64,000 bases of DNA from contig CM046300.1 of assembly GCA_025267735.1 (NCBI GenBank), positions 31,567,322-31,631,321 of the forward strand, in the 5' to 3' direction. Under the pieces are notes generated by a model, which did not search any database, had not been told where the DNA came from, and was given only the letters and a program-made list of their open reading frames with translations. Source of the stretch: Mactra quadrangularis (taxonomy: Eukaryota > Mollusca > Bivalvia > Venerida > Mactridae). Shown piece after piece: positions 1 to 12,190 of the stretch; the first letter of the stretch is position 1; every line of letters begins with the position of its first letter. Made by a program: the position numbers and the translations under genes.

Positions 1-445
1 AAGTGTAAACCCCGGAAACTGGACGTAGTGAGGCTTACTTAATAATTATTGGGTAATATGTCAGACTTTTTACTAGAAACCGGTTCACATCTGGAGACGT
101 AATTCATTTTACCCATAAAATATTGTGTTTGACACTTAATTTTTTATTGTTACAATATAAAAAACACTTTGGAAAGCAATAGAAGTCTACCAAAAAAAAA
201 ATAATCTACGAACGAAGCAAAATTTCGTAAAACACTGCATTACAATAGTGTGGCCTTTATTTTTTCGCGCGTGTCAGGGCCATCCAATCGAAGAGGGGAT
301 TTTCTCTGTTTCCCCCGTACGTCATTTTCAGTGCTTTTAAAATCATCCAATAGAACGGCGGATTTCCGAAATCCCCAGACAGACGTCATTATACAGAAAT
401 GTAGGTCAAAATCCAGCTTAGACAGCTACGCCGAAAAAATACATG
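1..445. repeat. 445-bp direct repeat, copy 1
   Basis: This stretch recurs almost unchanged at 2762-3203, in the same orientation. It may extend to the left of the window. Its right half is CpG-richer than its surroundings and holds two CCAAT motifs (CCATCCAATCG and CATCCAATAGAACGG). An open frame of about 60 codons is kept in both copies but resembles no known protein, and identity of recent duplicates alone would keep it open. I see no TG...CA ends and no reverse transcriptase between the copies, so an LTR pair is not supported. It may be a dispersed element or a segmental duplication. Confidence 0.8.
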
Positions 446-1163
446 TTAATGATTATAATATCTTTTAAATATTAAATGGATAACCGAAATGTCAACCAAA
501 GCCATAGAATCGGAACACATTGTAGACAAATGGAAATTTTATCTAAGAAGAGGTAGGCAGTGGAAATACTTATATTACACTCTCGTCCTTTAAACAACAG
601 CTCACATCAACAGTCATGGTAATGTAACAATCGTCAAGTGGGGGATGGTAGGCATCCTAGACTGCCCTAGATTTTTTTTATTTCAAAATAGAACATCACC
701 AACAGATTTTAATGTAAATTTTGGGAGTTCGAAACCCCTTGAAATAAAAAATATAGGTAAGGCCCTCCTGGAAAAATGAACCCCATCAGAATGCATTTGC
801 TTTTTAATTAATTCAAATATAATCTTGTTTTTCATATAATAACTTTATAAGGTCTTTATCAATTAATTATTTTTTTAAAATGAGGATTTAATTGGTTTTT
901 TAGATCCCAGTGCGTTTCTTTAACAACACTCATATCTCTTAATTCATGCTACACGAAGTTCATTTAAACCAATTTAATCCATTTAAAGAATAAACATATT
1001 TGCCGTGTCGATACATATGATTTTGCTCACGTTTTTGTTACACAGTAACTGACTGAGAATAATCGCATGTGCAGTGTCTATATGCTAATTAGCATATTTA
1101 TCGGACTGTTACATAACTACGGTGGCATAGAGGTGACATAGAGAAATATCTAAAATACCGCTA

Positions 1164-1306
1164 CTATTACGTGGCCTCGCAGTACTAACTTTTACGTGCG
1201 CACGCAATAACGTGTACGTGGCCACGCAATAGCTTTACGTGCGCACGCAATAACGTATACGTAGCCTCGCAAAAACTTTACGTGCGCACGTAATAATTGA
1301 CCAATG
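1164..1306. repeat. ACGTG-rich degenerate tandem repeat
   Basis: About six units of ~21-23 bp alternate as ~44-bp dimers. The cores are TACGTGCGCACG, TACGTGGCCACG and TACGTAGCCTCG, most of them near-palindromes. CpG is concentrated here in an otherwise CpG-poor region. Every core contains ACGTG or a one-base variant, the motif bound by bHLH-PAS factors such as HIF (family knowledge). Regulatory use is inference. Confidence 0.7.
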
Positions 1307-1985
1307 AGAGTTGTAGAAATTGGCGGCCGATATAACGAGCATTTTCATTGGACAATAACACTGTATATAACTCCTGATTGTTGGATCATAATATATTAAG
1401 CAAATTGAAATCTCAACATGAGGGTGCAATATATTTATGTCCGAGTAAAATAGTAGGACCTACATATTTTCTAGAATGATTAAAAAGTAAATAAGATTCT
1501 ACAGTTAATTCATTTTAAACTTATTGCATATTTTTTTAACAACCATTTTTAGTCACATTAATGAAATCAATAATTATATACATGTATATAATTGGTAATA
1601 TTATATTGGTTAAATAATAAACAAATAATAATAATATCCCTTTTTCTTTTTTTAGTTTGAAATAAAATCTTACATTAATGAATTCAATGAATGTTGTACT
1701 ACTTAGTTCTTCTGACTAAATGTACAATACATCATTGAACACTAATTTCTAAAGCATTATATATAACAATACCTCATGTGTTTATTTATATACTACTAGG
1801 CTTATTAAATTGAAATGGCAGTTCACCCCATGTTATATTGGCTGTAATGGTCGAATGATGTTTTCATAGTAGTTCTGAACATGACGCTATCAACTTCCTC
1901 AGTTCTGAGGAGACTTTGACTCTTATGTGTATTGTGTAGAACTGAAACAAGAAATGTCTTTAAAAAAGACAAACGGCGTCGATTT

Positions 1986-2280
1986 AAAAACAAGAGGGCC
2001 AAGGGCCCTGGGTGCTCACCTGAGGAAAAGGTCAAAGGTCACAGAAGAGCCATTTACATAGGACCACTAATGTTAAAACCTATTTTTTGACGTGGTGATG
2101 GATTGCCAGATTCCGATAGTATTTGCTCATACAAGTTGTCACCACGCATCATCACTTCATCAACAACATTTGCAGACCAGTTTCGCAGACTTGGCACATG
2201 ATTGCCTACCGTAAACAATATGACAGCCAATGCAATTGCCGTACACTGATAACCACAGGGATTTGTCAAGTTACCTTACT
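1986..2280 (-). mobile_element. Possible 3' end of a Helentron-like element
   Basis: Read on the minus strand, the sequence ends in a hairpin (AGGGCC-CTT-GGCCCT) followed directly by CTTGTTTTT. The same CTTGTT terminus closes the elements at 35614, 58025, 59194 and 20645. Just inside are two AGGTCA half-sites in a direct repeat with one-base spacing (AGGTCAAAGGTCA). The left end was not found, so 2280 is only a guess at the boundary. Confidence 0.35.
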
Positions 2281-2761
2281 TTGATTTTTCCAACATACCT
2301 TTAATATACTTATATACAAGGGGTACAACTGCGTTTACTAGACCGATTCATCTAGATTTCTTATTTTGTGGCTCACAAAAAATACTGATACCCTAGTAGC
2401 ACTTTAACCGCACGATTAAATTGATTAAACATAACTCTTCGAGCTATGAATATTAAATGTTTCATAGGGCAGATTATTAAAACACTCGCCAACAAAAAAC
2501 AATTCTTTTTGACAAATAATTTTTAGATATTCAAAATATGAATTTCAAGACCTTTCTAGTGATATAAAATGCAAAATTGTTTGATGAAAAATGACTTAGT
2601 AATTGCAATTTTAAAATTACTGTGTTTTCATTGTATTTACTCGCTATCATTTCTTGCCAACCAGCGAACGGTTACCTGTAGTCTTTATCAGCTCCTTGTT
2701 ACTATTTATAGACATCATAACAATAACAATGAACTGGGGTATATGTGGAGCTGTGACTCTC

Positions 2762-3203
2762 AAAGTGTAAACCCCGGAAACTAGACGTAGTGAGGCTAAT
2801 TTAATAATTATTGGGTAATATGTCAGACTTTTTACTAGAAACCGGTTCACATCTGGAGACGTAATTCATTTTACTCATAAAATATTGTGTTTGACACGTA
2901 ACTTTTTATTGTTACAAAATAAAAAAACACTTTGGAAAGCAATAGAAGTCTACCCAAAAAAAATAATCTACGAACGAAGCAAAATTTCGTAAAACACTGC
3001 ATTACAAAAGTGTGGCCTTTATTTTTTCGCGCGTGTCAGGGCCATCCAATCGAAGAGGGGGTTTTCTCTGTTTCCCCCGTACGTCATTCTCAGTGCTTAT
3101 AAAATCATCCAATAGAACGGCGGATTTCCGAAATTCCCAGACAGACGTCATTATACAGAAATGTAGGTCAAAATCCAGCTTAGACAGCTATGCCGAAAAA
3201 TAA
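2762..3203. repeat. 445-bp direct repeat, copy 2
   Basis: Second copy of the repeat at 1-445, differing by scattered substitutions and one- or two-base indels. It ends within a few bases of the start of the 177-bp satellite, whereas copy 1 runs into unrelated sequence. The array edge therefore coincides with the repeat edge. Confidence 0.8.
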
Positions 3204-3206
3204 TAT

Positions 3207-6200
3207 AGTCAACACCCAAGTTACGGCTGACTTTGACACAGAAAACAGACAAAGGTTATTTATCCATTTGATAAGAATATTGTCACATTTGGATATATAT
3301 TTCTCTAAAAAAAGAGTTTTCCAAAAATGACGACCAATGTTGTCAGAATGTGAATAAATACTACACCACATTTTTGTACATAGCTTCTTGGATCTACGCC
3401 CACGGGCCGGGTTATAGCAAGCCGAAGCATAGGTTCGAGTCTATTTGATAGAAATTTTAGTATATTTCGATAAATAATTCTCCAAAAACGATTTTTCCGA
3501 GAATGACGACCCATATGTTGTCGGATAGGAAATACATGTAGCATCACTTTCCTGTATTGATAATCATAGGTCTAGGCTCTTGGGCCGGGTAACAGCCAGC
3601 CGAAACAGAGGTTCGAATCAATTTAATACAAATACTGGAATATTTGGATGAATATTTTTTTTGAAAATTAGTTTTCCCAGAATAACGACCCATGTAACCT
3701 GAAAGGGAATAACTATAGATACACATTCGTGAACATCGCTTTTTAGGTCTACGCCCTTGGGCCGGGTAACAGTTAGCCGAAACAGAGGTTCGAGTCTATT
3801 TGATATAATTAGTGGCATATTTGGATAAATATTTCTCCTGGAAACGAGTTTTCCTAGAATTACGACATATACTACCAGAAAGGGAATAACGATAACTACA
3901 CATTCGTGAACTTGCCTTCTTAGGTCTACGCCCTTGGGCCGGGTAACAGCTAGCCGAAACAGGGGTTCTAGGCTATTTGATAGAAATATTGGCATATTTG
4001 GATGAATAATTCTCTTTATAACAAGTTTTTCCAGAATTACGACCCATGTTTCCTGAAAGGCAATAACTATACATACACATTCGTGAACTTTGCTTCTTAG
4101 GTCTACGCCCTGTGGCCGGGTAACATTTAGCCGAAACAGAGGTTCGAGGCTATTTGATAGAAATTTTGGCATATTTGGATGAATAATTGTCTTTATAACG
4201 AGTTTTCCCAGAATAACGACCCATGCTGCCAGTAAAGGAATAACTGTAGATACACAGTCGTGAACTTTGCTTTTTAGGTCTACGCCCTTGGGCGGGGTAA
4301 CAGTTAGCCGAAAGAGAGGTTCGAGTCTATTTGATATAAATACATGAAGTGGCATATTTGGATAAATATTTCTCCTGTAAACGAGTTTTCCCAGAATAAC
4401 GACCCATGTTGTCAGAAACGAAATTACTATAGCAACACATTCCTGACCTTCGTTTCTTAGGTCTACGCCCTTGGGCCGGGTAACAGCCAACCGAAACAGA
4501 GGTTCGAGGCTATTTGATAGAAATATTGGCATATTTGGATGAATAATTGTCTTTATAACGAGTTTTTCTAGAATGACGACCCATGTTGCCAGAAAGAGAA
4601 TAACTATAGATACACATTCGTGAATTTTTCTCTTAGGTCTACGCCCTAAGGCCGGGTAACAGTTAGCCGAAACAGAGGTTCGAGTTCATTTGAATGAAAT
4701 ATTGGCATATTTGAATGAATATTTCTTTGAAAACGAGTTTTCCCAGAATAACGACCCATGTTGCCAGTAAAGGAATAACTAAAGACACACATTCGTGATT
4801 TTTGCTTCTTAGGTCTACGCCCTTAGGCTGGGAAACAGCCAGCCGAAACAGAGGTTCGAGTCTATTTGATAAAAAATATTGGCATATTTGAATGAATATT
4901 TCTCTTGAAAACGAGTTTTCCTAGAATGACGACCCATGTTACCTGAAAGGGAATAACTGTAGCTACACATTCGTGTACTTTGCTTCTTAGGTCTACGCCC
5001 TTAGGCCGGGTAACAGTTAGTCGAAACAGAGGTTCGAGTCTATTTGATATAAATACATAAAGTGGCATATTTGGATAAATATTTCTCCTGTAAAAGTAGT
5101 TTTCCCACAATTACGACCTATACTACCAGAAAGGGAATAACGATAACTACACATTCGTGAACTTGCCTTCTTAAGTCTACGCCCTTGGGCCGGGTAACAG
5201 CCAACCGAAACAGAGGTTCGAGGCTATTTGATAGAAATGTTGGCATATTTGGATGAATATTTCTTTTGAAAACGAGTTTTCCCAGAATAACGACCCATGT
5301 TGTCAGAAACGAAATTACTATAGCAACACATTCCTGACCTTCGTTTCTTAGGTCTACGCCCTTGGACCGGAAACAGCCAGCGAAACTGAGGTTCGAGTCT
5401 ATTTGATAGAAATATTGGCATATTAGGATGAATAATTGTCTTTATAACGAGTTTTTCCAGAATGACGACCCATGTTGCCAGAAAGAGAATAACTGTAGCT
5501 ACACATTCGTGTACTTTGCTTCTTAGGTCTACGCCCTTAGGCCGGGTAACAGTTAGCCGAAACAGGGGTTCGAGTCCATTTGATAGAAATTTTGGCATAT
5601 TTGGATGAATAATTGTCTTTATAACGAGTTTTTCCAGAATGACGACCCATGTTGCCAGAAAGAGAATAACTTTAGCTACATATTCGTGTACTTTGCTTCT
5701 TAGGTCTACGCCCTTAGGCCGGGTAACAGTTAGCCGAAACAGAGGTTCGAGTCTATTTGATAAAAAATATTGGCATATTTGAATGAATATTTCTTTTGAA
5801 ATCGAGTTTTCCCAGAATAACGACCCATGTTGCCAGTAAAGGAATAACTATAGATACACAATCGTGAACTTTGCTTTTTAGGTCTACGCCCTTGGACTGG
5901 GTAATAGCCAGCCGAAATAGAGGTTCGAGTCTATTTGATAGATATATAGGCATATTTTAATGAATTATTCTCTTGACAACGAGTTTTCCCAGAATGACGA
6001 CCCATATTACCAGAAAGGGAATAACTGTAGCTACACATTCGTGAACTTCGCTTTTTAGGTCTACGCCCTTAGGCGGGGTAACAGTTAGCCGAAACAGAGG
6101 TTCGAGTTTATTTGATATAAATAGTGGCATATTTAGATGAATATTTCTCCTGGAAACGAGTTTTCCCACAATTACGACCTATACTACCAGAAAGGGAATA

Positions 6201-6795
6201 ACGATAACTACAATCGTGAACTTTGCTTCTTATGTCTACGCCCTTGGGCCGGGTAACAGCCAGCCGAAACAGAGGTTCGAGGCTATTTGATAGAAATGTT
6301 GGCATGTTTGGATGAATATTTCTTTTGAAAACGAGTTTTCCCAGAATAACGACCCTTGTTGTCAAAAACGAAATAACTGTAGCATCACATTCGTGAACTT
6401 GCCTTCTTAGGTCTACGCCCTTGGGCCGGTAACAGCCAGCGAAATTGAGGTTCGAGTCTATTTGATAAAAATATGATTATTTCTTTTGAAAACGAGTTTT
6501 CCCAGAATGACGACCCATGTTGCCAGAAAAGGAATAATTATAAATACACATTCGTGAACTCCGCTTTTTAGGTCTACGCACTTGGGCCGGGTAACAGTTA
6601 GCCGAAACAGAGGTTCGTTTCTATTTGATAGATATATAGGCATATTTTAATGAATTATTCTCTTAAAAACGAGTTTTCGAAGAATGACGATCCATTTTGT
6701 CAGAAAAGGAATAATTTTAACACCTTTTATGTGTATTTATCTTTATGTGACACCGCCCGTGTCAGAAAAACAGGTTCAAGTCTACATTTGTTTTT
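3207..6795. repeat. 177-bp satellite array, about 19 monomers
   Basis: The anchor GGTCTACGCCC or a close variant occurs at 3390, 3569, 3746, 3923, 4100, 4277, 4460, 4636, 4812, 4990, 5174, 5351, 5526, 5703, 5881, 6058, 6233, 6410 and 6571. The usual spacing is 175-179 bp, with two units of 183-184 bp and one of 161 bp. The first and last units are the most diverged, as expected at array edges. Two units share a 7-base insertion (near 4343 and 5054), and the phrase TACTACCAGAAAGGGAATAA recurs in three units, suggesting multi-unit duplication. Each monomer holds GGTTCGAGTCT or a close variant, one base from the Pol III B-box GGTTCGANTCC. Because 177 is divisible by three, long minus-strand frames run through several monomers; they are not genes. 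Confidence 0.95.
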
Positions 6796-8700
6796 TTTTA
6801 ATTTGATCTTTCCCCAAATTTTCTGATACGAATGAACGTTTTATAAATAACCACTGGCAAACAAAATGTAGTATATAAACATACATGCAATATATCTTTT
6901 AATCACCCTTCGAATTAGGGCCAGTGAATCATGGATCGAGTTTTTATTTAATAAAAATCATATAATTGATCAGAAATTTTACAATATGAACAAAAACGCC
7001 GTAATAATTATGTTTACTTCAGATATTTTCCAAATTTATAAATCACTGTTCTGTTTCTTCAATTTTACGATATATTTTGCCAAATCAATAAAATAGACAG
7101 CTTATTCTAACAAATAACGAAGATTTTTTCGGTCCAGTAAATTTTCACTCAGTCCATGGAAGTAAAAACCACGGGATGCCAACCGGAATCCGGATATATC
7201 AGAATGAATTCGGATGTCAGATCCGTATATTCGGAAAGAGAATTGAGGCTCGGTTGCCATCCCTAGAAAACGCCATTTTGCTACACCGAATGTCCATGGA
7301 GTGCTAATGAAAGTTAACTTTTAGGACTGCTGTCAATGCATATGTTGTGAAATAGTATGGTTATTATGAGCTAGGTAAGTTTATACGATGCCCAGAAACC
7401 TATCTAACCAAATAGAAGGACAAGGAAGCCTCTCCCCACAAAGAAAAAAGTACATTTTTTTCACAACTTTAGGAATATCACCCATACCCTTAAAATTTGG
7501 AGTTTTATTGGCATTTTGATTATTTTGTGATGAAATGTCATGCAAATTTAATAACAATAGCAGATTTTACCAAGTTTTTAGTTTCATTTTAAATTAAATG
7601 AGTTAGTTAATTACCAAGAAAGATTACTGGGTTGTATAATTTTAAGTTGAAACAATCTTACAGTTGTCTTTTTTCTAAAATCTTTTTTTTTTCAAATTAA
7701 TTTTGGAATTTTGGTTTGAAATTTGAGGAAAAGGTGGGGAATATTTCCCACAAACGGCTTTAAAATTGACTCAAAATAAACTCCGACGAACTGCTATTAC
7801 ATTCGTCAAACAAGGCTAATGCAATGTCAGGTGTAATATTTGTTTTGACTCACAAATCGGTAGAAAATGACAAAAATCACCTCTGCAAAATTTAATATGG
7901 ATCCATTGGCCCGTCATAAAATAATCAAAATTTGAAAAGTGATCGGTTAGAACTTTTGTTAAGTGTATATCTAATCACAATGAATACCCCAGTATTTTCA
8001 GTGCTTTCTCCTATTGTTTAATCATTCGGAACTACCTCGGATATTACTGCGAAACACTGTTGATAGTGTACGTAATCACCCGAGCGGTTTTCCGAATAAT
8101 GTTTAATATTTAACGAGCCTGATATAGTTTGGACTTTTATGTATTTTACTCTTAAGTAACAGACTTCATTCAATTTTTGATGGGTTGAAACTGTATTAAA
8201 GCAAAGATACGTCAAGGGTCCAATATACGATAAAAAGTCGATCTTTTCCGAGTGCTAGATGCATGGTCTTACTTGACTGATTTCCTGTTATTATATGTAT
8301 AAAGTTTTTCTCCATTGATTCCCGCACAAAACCCGTGGTTTACACACCTGAGTATTCACGTGGTTTATAGGATTTAACCTGATTGGCTGGTTTTTTGTCG
8401 CTCAATAAACATAGCCCGAGGTGTTGATTGCATGGATAAGGCAGTAGCGTGGTCGATTCAACTTTTAAGTTCTTAAAATGTTGTTGTGCTTGGATAAATT
8501 GGATTTTTGGTAAGTTTTTTATCGTTTCTTCCAATTTTTATCTCCATATTTATCTGTAAATTTGCATTTTAAAATACCATGCTGTGTAATCTCACCTTCC
8601 CATAAATGCTATTGATATAAAGATTCATCAATGTTGAAATTGACAATAACTATCAAGTGGGTGGGGTAACTAAATATATTATGAATATCCATAAGGCATG
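6796..8700. other. AT-rich low-copy DNA; no gene seen
   Basis: No coding region, RNA gene or array is recognisable. A GAGCTAG|GTAAGT string at 7366-7378 would make a strong splice donor, but no matching acceptor or reading frame is visible. At 7165-7235 CGGAT/ATCCG motifs recur in both orientations. Confidence 0.4.
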
Positions 8701-8937
8701 GGCGGATCCAGCGGGGGTCAGGGAGGTCCGGACCATGTTCATTAGTGTATTTTTTGCTTGTAAGTCATTTTTAAGTAGTATGAAGCAGTTTTTCTTACTG
8801 TGAAAGGGAATCACTGTGGCGCATACTTTCACCAGTGACTGTCTGACTGACAACTGCCCTACATGATTGAGAACCATTGGTAGAAGGGAGAATGGCAGAA
8901 GAAATAATTTCATGACCAAGCTCCACAAAAGTATGCC
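8701..8937 (-). mobile_element. GGATCCAG-end element joined to a tRNA-Lys SINE body
   Basis: Read on the minus strand, the right part carries the body of the tRNA-Lys-headed SINE (compare 48890-48990: GGGCATACTTT, TTGGTCATGAAATTATTT, AGGGCAGTTGTCAGTCA). The left part matches the end of the element at 60541-60844 (AAATACACTAATG and CTGGATCC close to the terminus). Two repeats are thus fused, probably by insertion of one into the other followed by loss of the remaining ends. Confidence 0.55.
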
Positions 8938-9317
8938 CTGTCTTGGAATCTAACCCATGCCCCCTAAATATTGCCCTTTTATAAACAAAAACAAAAATAT
9001 AAGGTTAAAGTTTTTCTTGTGTAGAATGTCTTCAATACTTAACCAAGATATTACATTTTGTAGACTTGTTTTTACTAAAACTACATGAATCTAAAAGGAT
9101 TTAGCTCTAAGATATATTAATTTGGAGTTATGCCCCTATTAAAGTAAATGTTAAACTATTACCACTGTTATACAGAGAAAAGAATGACTGTGCTTTTTTC
9201 ATTTCCAATATGCAAGTCCAATTTAATGTTAAATTATAGCCCTGATTAAAATATTTTTTATATTCTTATCAAGAAATTTGAATGGTATAAGTAGTTGGTG
9301 TGGAACCTGGACCCTTA

Positions 9318-9831
9318 CAATCTGATTAAAACCCAATCTAAAATTTCACCGCTCGCATACTCGCTAATATAGATCTGGCTTTTTCAAAACCAAGGTCACG
9401 TTCATGTGACCTTTTCTCATCATAATATTAATGACGAAATTGTTATGATACGTAACTTGTTTACATCGTCTACATAATGCAATTTGAAATAAGCCACCCA
9501 ATCCCAGACTGAATAATATTGCTGTTAAATTTGCATGCAAACCTTGGTCTAAAAATAGAAATTACGAAATCAAAACGTGATTAATAGTGTTTTCGTCTAG
9601 ATGAAAGCTACGCATTGATTGGTCGACACAAAGTTCATCTCGACGTGACCTTGCATTGACTAAGTAGAGATCCAGTATGGCAATGCGAGTAGAACAGGAT
9701 CTCTGTTAATGGAGATTGAGCTACGCATTGATTGGTCGATACAAAGGTCATCTCGACGTGACCTTGCATTGACTAAGTAGAGATCCAGTAAAACAACACG
9801 AGTAGAACAGGATCTCTGTTTACAGAGATTG
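9318..9831 (+). repeat. CAATCT...AGATTG dispersed repeat, copy 1
   Basis: Shares most of its length with 37341-37725 and 38432-38828. Conserved blocks include AGATCTGGC, TTTTCTCATCATAATATT, TACGTAACTTGTTTACATCG and GCTACGCATTGATTGGT. All three copies begin CAATCTGAT and end GAGATTG, a short inverted terminus. This copy alone has a ~113-bp internal tandem duplication of its last segment (from about 9608 and again from 9720). No coding capacity, so it is non-autonomous. Confidence 0.8.
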
Positions 9832-10072
9832 GGACCCATATAAACCACAAATTATTATAAAACCACTGCACTGATTTTGCTAAGATTTTGCTCTCAATCT
9901 CATTTCAACTTTTCCTACTATGATGTATACGCTTGATACCCCATCAGTTATACAAGAATGTAAGATTCTTGTCACAAGTTTTCGCGATGCTGCCAAAATT
10001 TTAACGGACCGGTCAAGAATGAACTATAGGCAACTGTTAAAGGCATGATTAAAAAGTTACCCCTGTGAAATG

Positions 10073-10420
10073 TTAACCATGAATCAAGTTTGACCATGGT
10101 TAACCATGGTCAAAACATGGTTGACTATGTTGTTTGCTCAGACCTTGACTCTGGTCAATTATGACCATGATTGACAATGATTTGACTTTGGTCTGACTGT
10201 GTTAAAATATCATGTTTTCTAGACCATGAAACACTGTCAATCATACAACTTTTAACTCATTTGATGATGAACCTTGCATTGTAACACTAGTGTATGTCTC
10301 TTACTTTAAATGCAATAATTTAGATTTCTATGCAGTTTAGCATGCAATTGTGTACACTTTATGTATTGTTCATGACTGACAATGATTCATGGTCATGTGT
10401 CTTTGTCAGACCATGATTCA
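10073..10420. repeat. Left subterminal CCATGG-type palindrome array
   Basis: Repeated near-palindromes such as TTGACCATGGTTAACCATGG, ACATGGTTGACTATG and GACCATGATTGACAATG. The half-site is TGACCAT and its complement ATGGTCA. Such subterminal repeats in DNA transposons commonly bind transposase (family knowledge). That role here is inference. Confidence 0.75.
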
Positions 10421-10569
10421 AGATCAACAGTTATTTCTAGACAATAAGTCACTGTCGACTATAAATATTTCCCATATTGACATAAAACAGTTTACAGTTT
10501 TTCACTTCAAAACAGATAATAAATACATAAAATTTGGTGAAGCTAGGTACAGTAATTCTGGAGTTAATG

Positions 10570-10700
10570 TTTGAACAAGGTTTTCATATTTCAAGTCCCA
10601 GTGACCTTGACCTTTGACTCTGGGGTCTCAAAATCAGTAGTGAAGCCCCTCTACCCAAGGGCTATCCAAATATAAAATTTTAGGAACCTAGGTACATCCT
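10570..10700 (-). repeat. Fragment of the 45667-type element
   Basis: The reverse complement matches 45780-45870: CAAAGGTCAAGGTCACTGGG, GATAGCCCTTGGGT and CCTAGGTTCCT. It contains the AGGTCAAGGTCA half-site string. It lies inside the outer 10057 element. Confidence 0.65.
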
Positions 10701-11579
10701 ATCTTGAATTATCATCGGGAGGCCTAAAGTTTCGTTATTCCTAAATTCAGGGGAGACTACTGTGTATTAACTTAATGAATATACCAGGTACTGGTTTTTA
10801 AACTAAACTTATGAATTCAAAGATGGCTGAAGTGCTTTACCGCCAATTTCAAAAAAGAAGATTTTTACTAAAAGTTGAGTTGTTATTTAGGCATCTATTG
10901 TCATAATCAACTTATAAAAGATGCAAAGACAATATGGAAATCTTATATTTGATTTAGAAAATCTGCAGCATGACAAAAATGATGAAAACAAGTAAGCATA
11001 TAAGTGTACATATTTTCGGATAACAATTTTTGGATAACCATATTGCTTTAATTTATAAACTGTTCTTATGACTCTGTATGTGTTTTAAATTTTCAATAGT
11101 TACAGTGTTAGCTTTTATATTTAATTTTGCAATACTTGCCAGGGCCGGATACAGAGGGCCGTTAGTGTGGGGCGTGGTTGGGGAAGTATAATGTCTACTA
11201 CTTGATCTAGATCTTGTAAAGGAGGATCAGACAATGGTCTCTGCCCAGCTCTTTTTTTGTTTGTTGGTTTATGTCCTACTTTACTTGATTTTAGTTGTGT
11301 TACGTAAGCTCATTTGTGTCAAAAGCCAGAGGCTTACAGGGCTTTTTCAGCCTATCTCACGGGGCCGATATTCGGCCCCGTTCCCAATGCCAAATAACGA
11401 CCATTTTTCCCAATTTCAAGAAAAAAATTCCCAATCTCGTTGAATAATTCCCCTTTGAATAAGATGCCTTTGGACTTAACAAAAGAAATCACGAAACTTC
11501 AACTTTCGCGGATCGTTTGTTTACTTTTGATCGGTGACCCGTGAAATCCGCTGTCCGTGAAAATCATAATTAAATTTAT

Positions 11580-11661
11580 CAAACTCCCCGCAGCGGTTAT
11601 CTCCCTTTATCAAATCAATAACAAGTAGCAAAGCGTGACGTAAGCACTGTGAGGAGTTTGG
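11580..11661. mobile_element. 82-bp hAT-like mini-element (both ends fused)
   Basis: Begins CAAACTCCCCGCAG and ends CACTGTGAGGAGTTTGG, flanked by AAATTTAT on both sides (11572-11579 and 11662-11669), an 8-bp target duplication as in hAT. Its left half matches the start of the 59527-60328 copy and its right half matches that copy's end. It is therefore that family with the middle deleted. Confidence 0.75.
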
Positions 11662-12190
11662 AAATTTATTCGTCGCACTGCGGGTTATTCAACGTAAAAT
11701 TACAGTTAAAACTAACAATTTTGTCATCAATTTACCTTTTAATAGCCTTTATTAAGTTTATAACGCACAAACTTATGTTCTATTGTTTGAAACGAAATCA
11801 CACGAACCATTACGATGTATTGTCATATATTTTCGCGACCACCGCAAGATCGCAAATTCGTTTGAAACATTTTTGATCCGCGTTTTTTATAAAATAAATA
11901 TTTGTTTATATTTTTCATCTTGATTAAACAATAGTTGCCTCAGGGAGCGACACAACAAAAAATTGATTCTGTTTTCGTACGTGTGCTCTCAAAATAAACC
12001 CTAAATCACAGTGATTTTCTTCTTTGTCAACAATATCTTAACTGGTTTAGTTTTAAGAATTTTCGTCTGACATATCTGCTTGAGTTTTAAAACAAACAGT
12101 TACAAAATTATTTGATTTAACACCTATACACCTTGGCAGAACCCATTGTGAAGTGTAGTTCAATACTGTAACTTTCATTGGTTACCAACT

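Larger units (their letters stand above)
446..2761. other. Spacer between the two 445-bp repeats; no gene seen
   Basis: AT-rich sequence with no convincing coding region. It contains the ACGTG-rich tandem repeat at 1164-1306 and the end of a repeat near 1986. Downstream of the ACGTG array, at 1307-1380, are a CCAAT, an inverted CCAAT (ATTGG) and a TATATAA, an arrangement like a small promoter. No reading frame or splice structure follows to support it. Confidence 0.5.

Noticed and set aside
1..3203. LTR retrotransposon bounded by the 445-bp repeats
   Set aside because: No TG/CA termini, primer-binding site, gag or reverse transcriptase between the copies.
3618..4532. 304-codon minus-strand open frame with a 59-residue repeat
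   Set aside because: It lies entirely in the 177-bp satellite. 177 is a multiple of three, so any open monomer frame extends through neighbours; it is broken repeatedly across the array by stops and indels.
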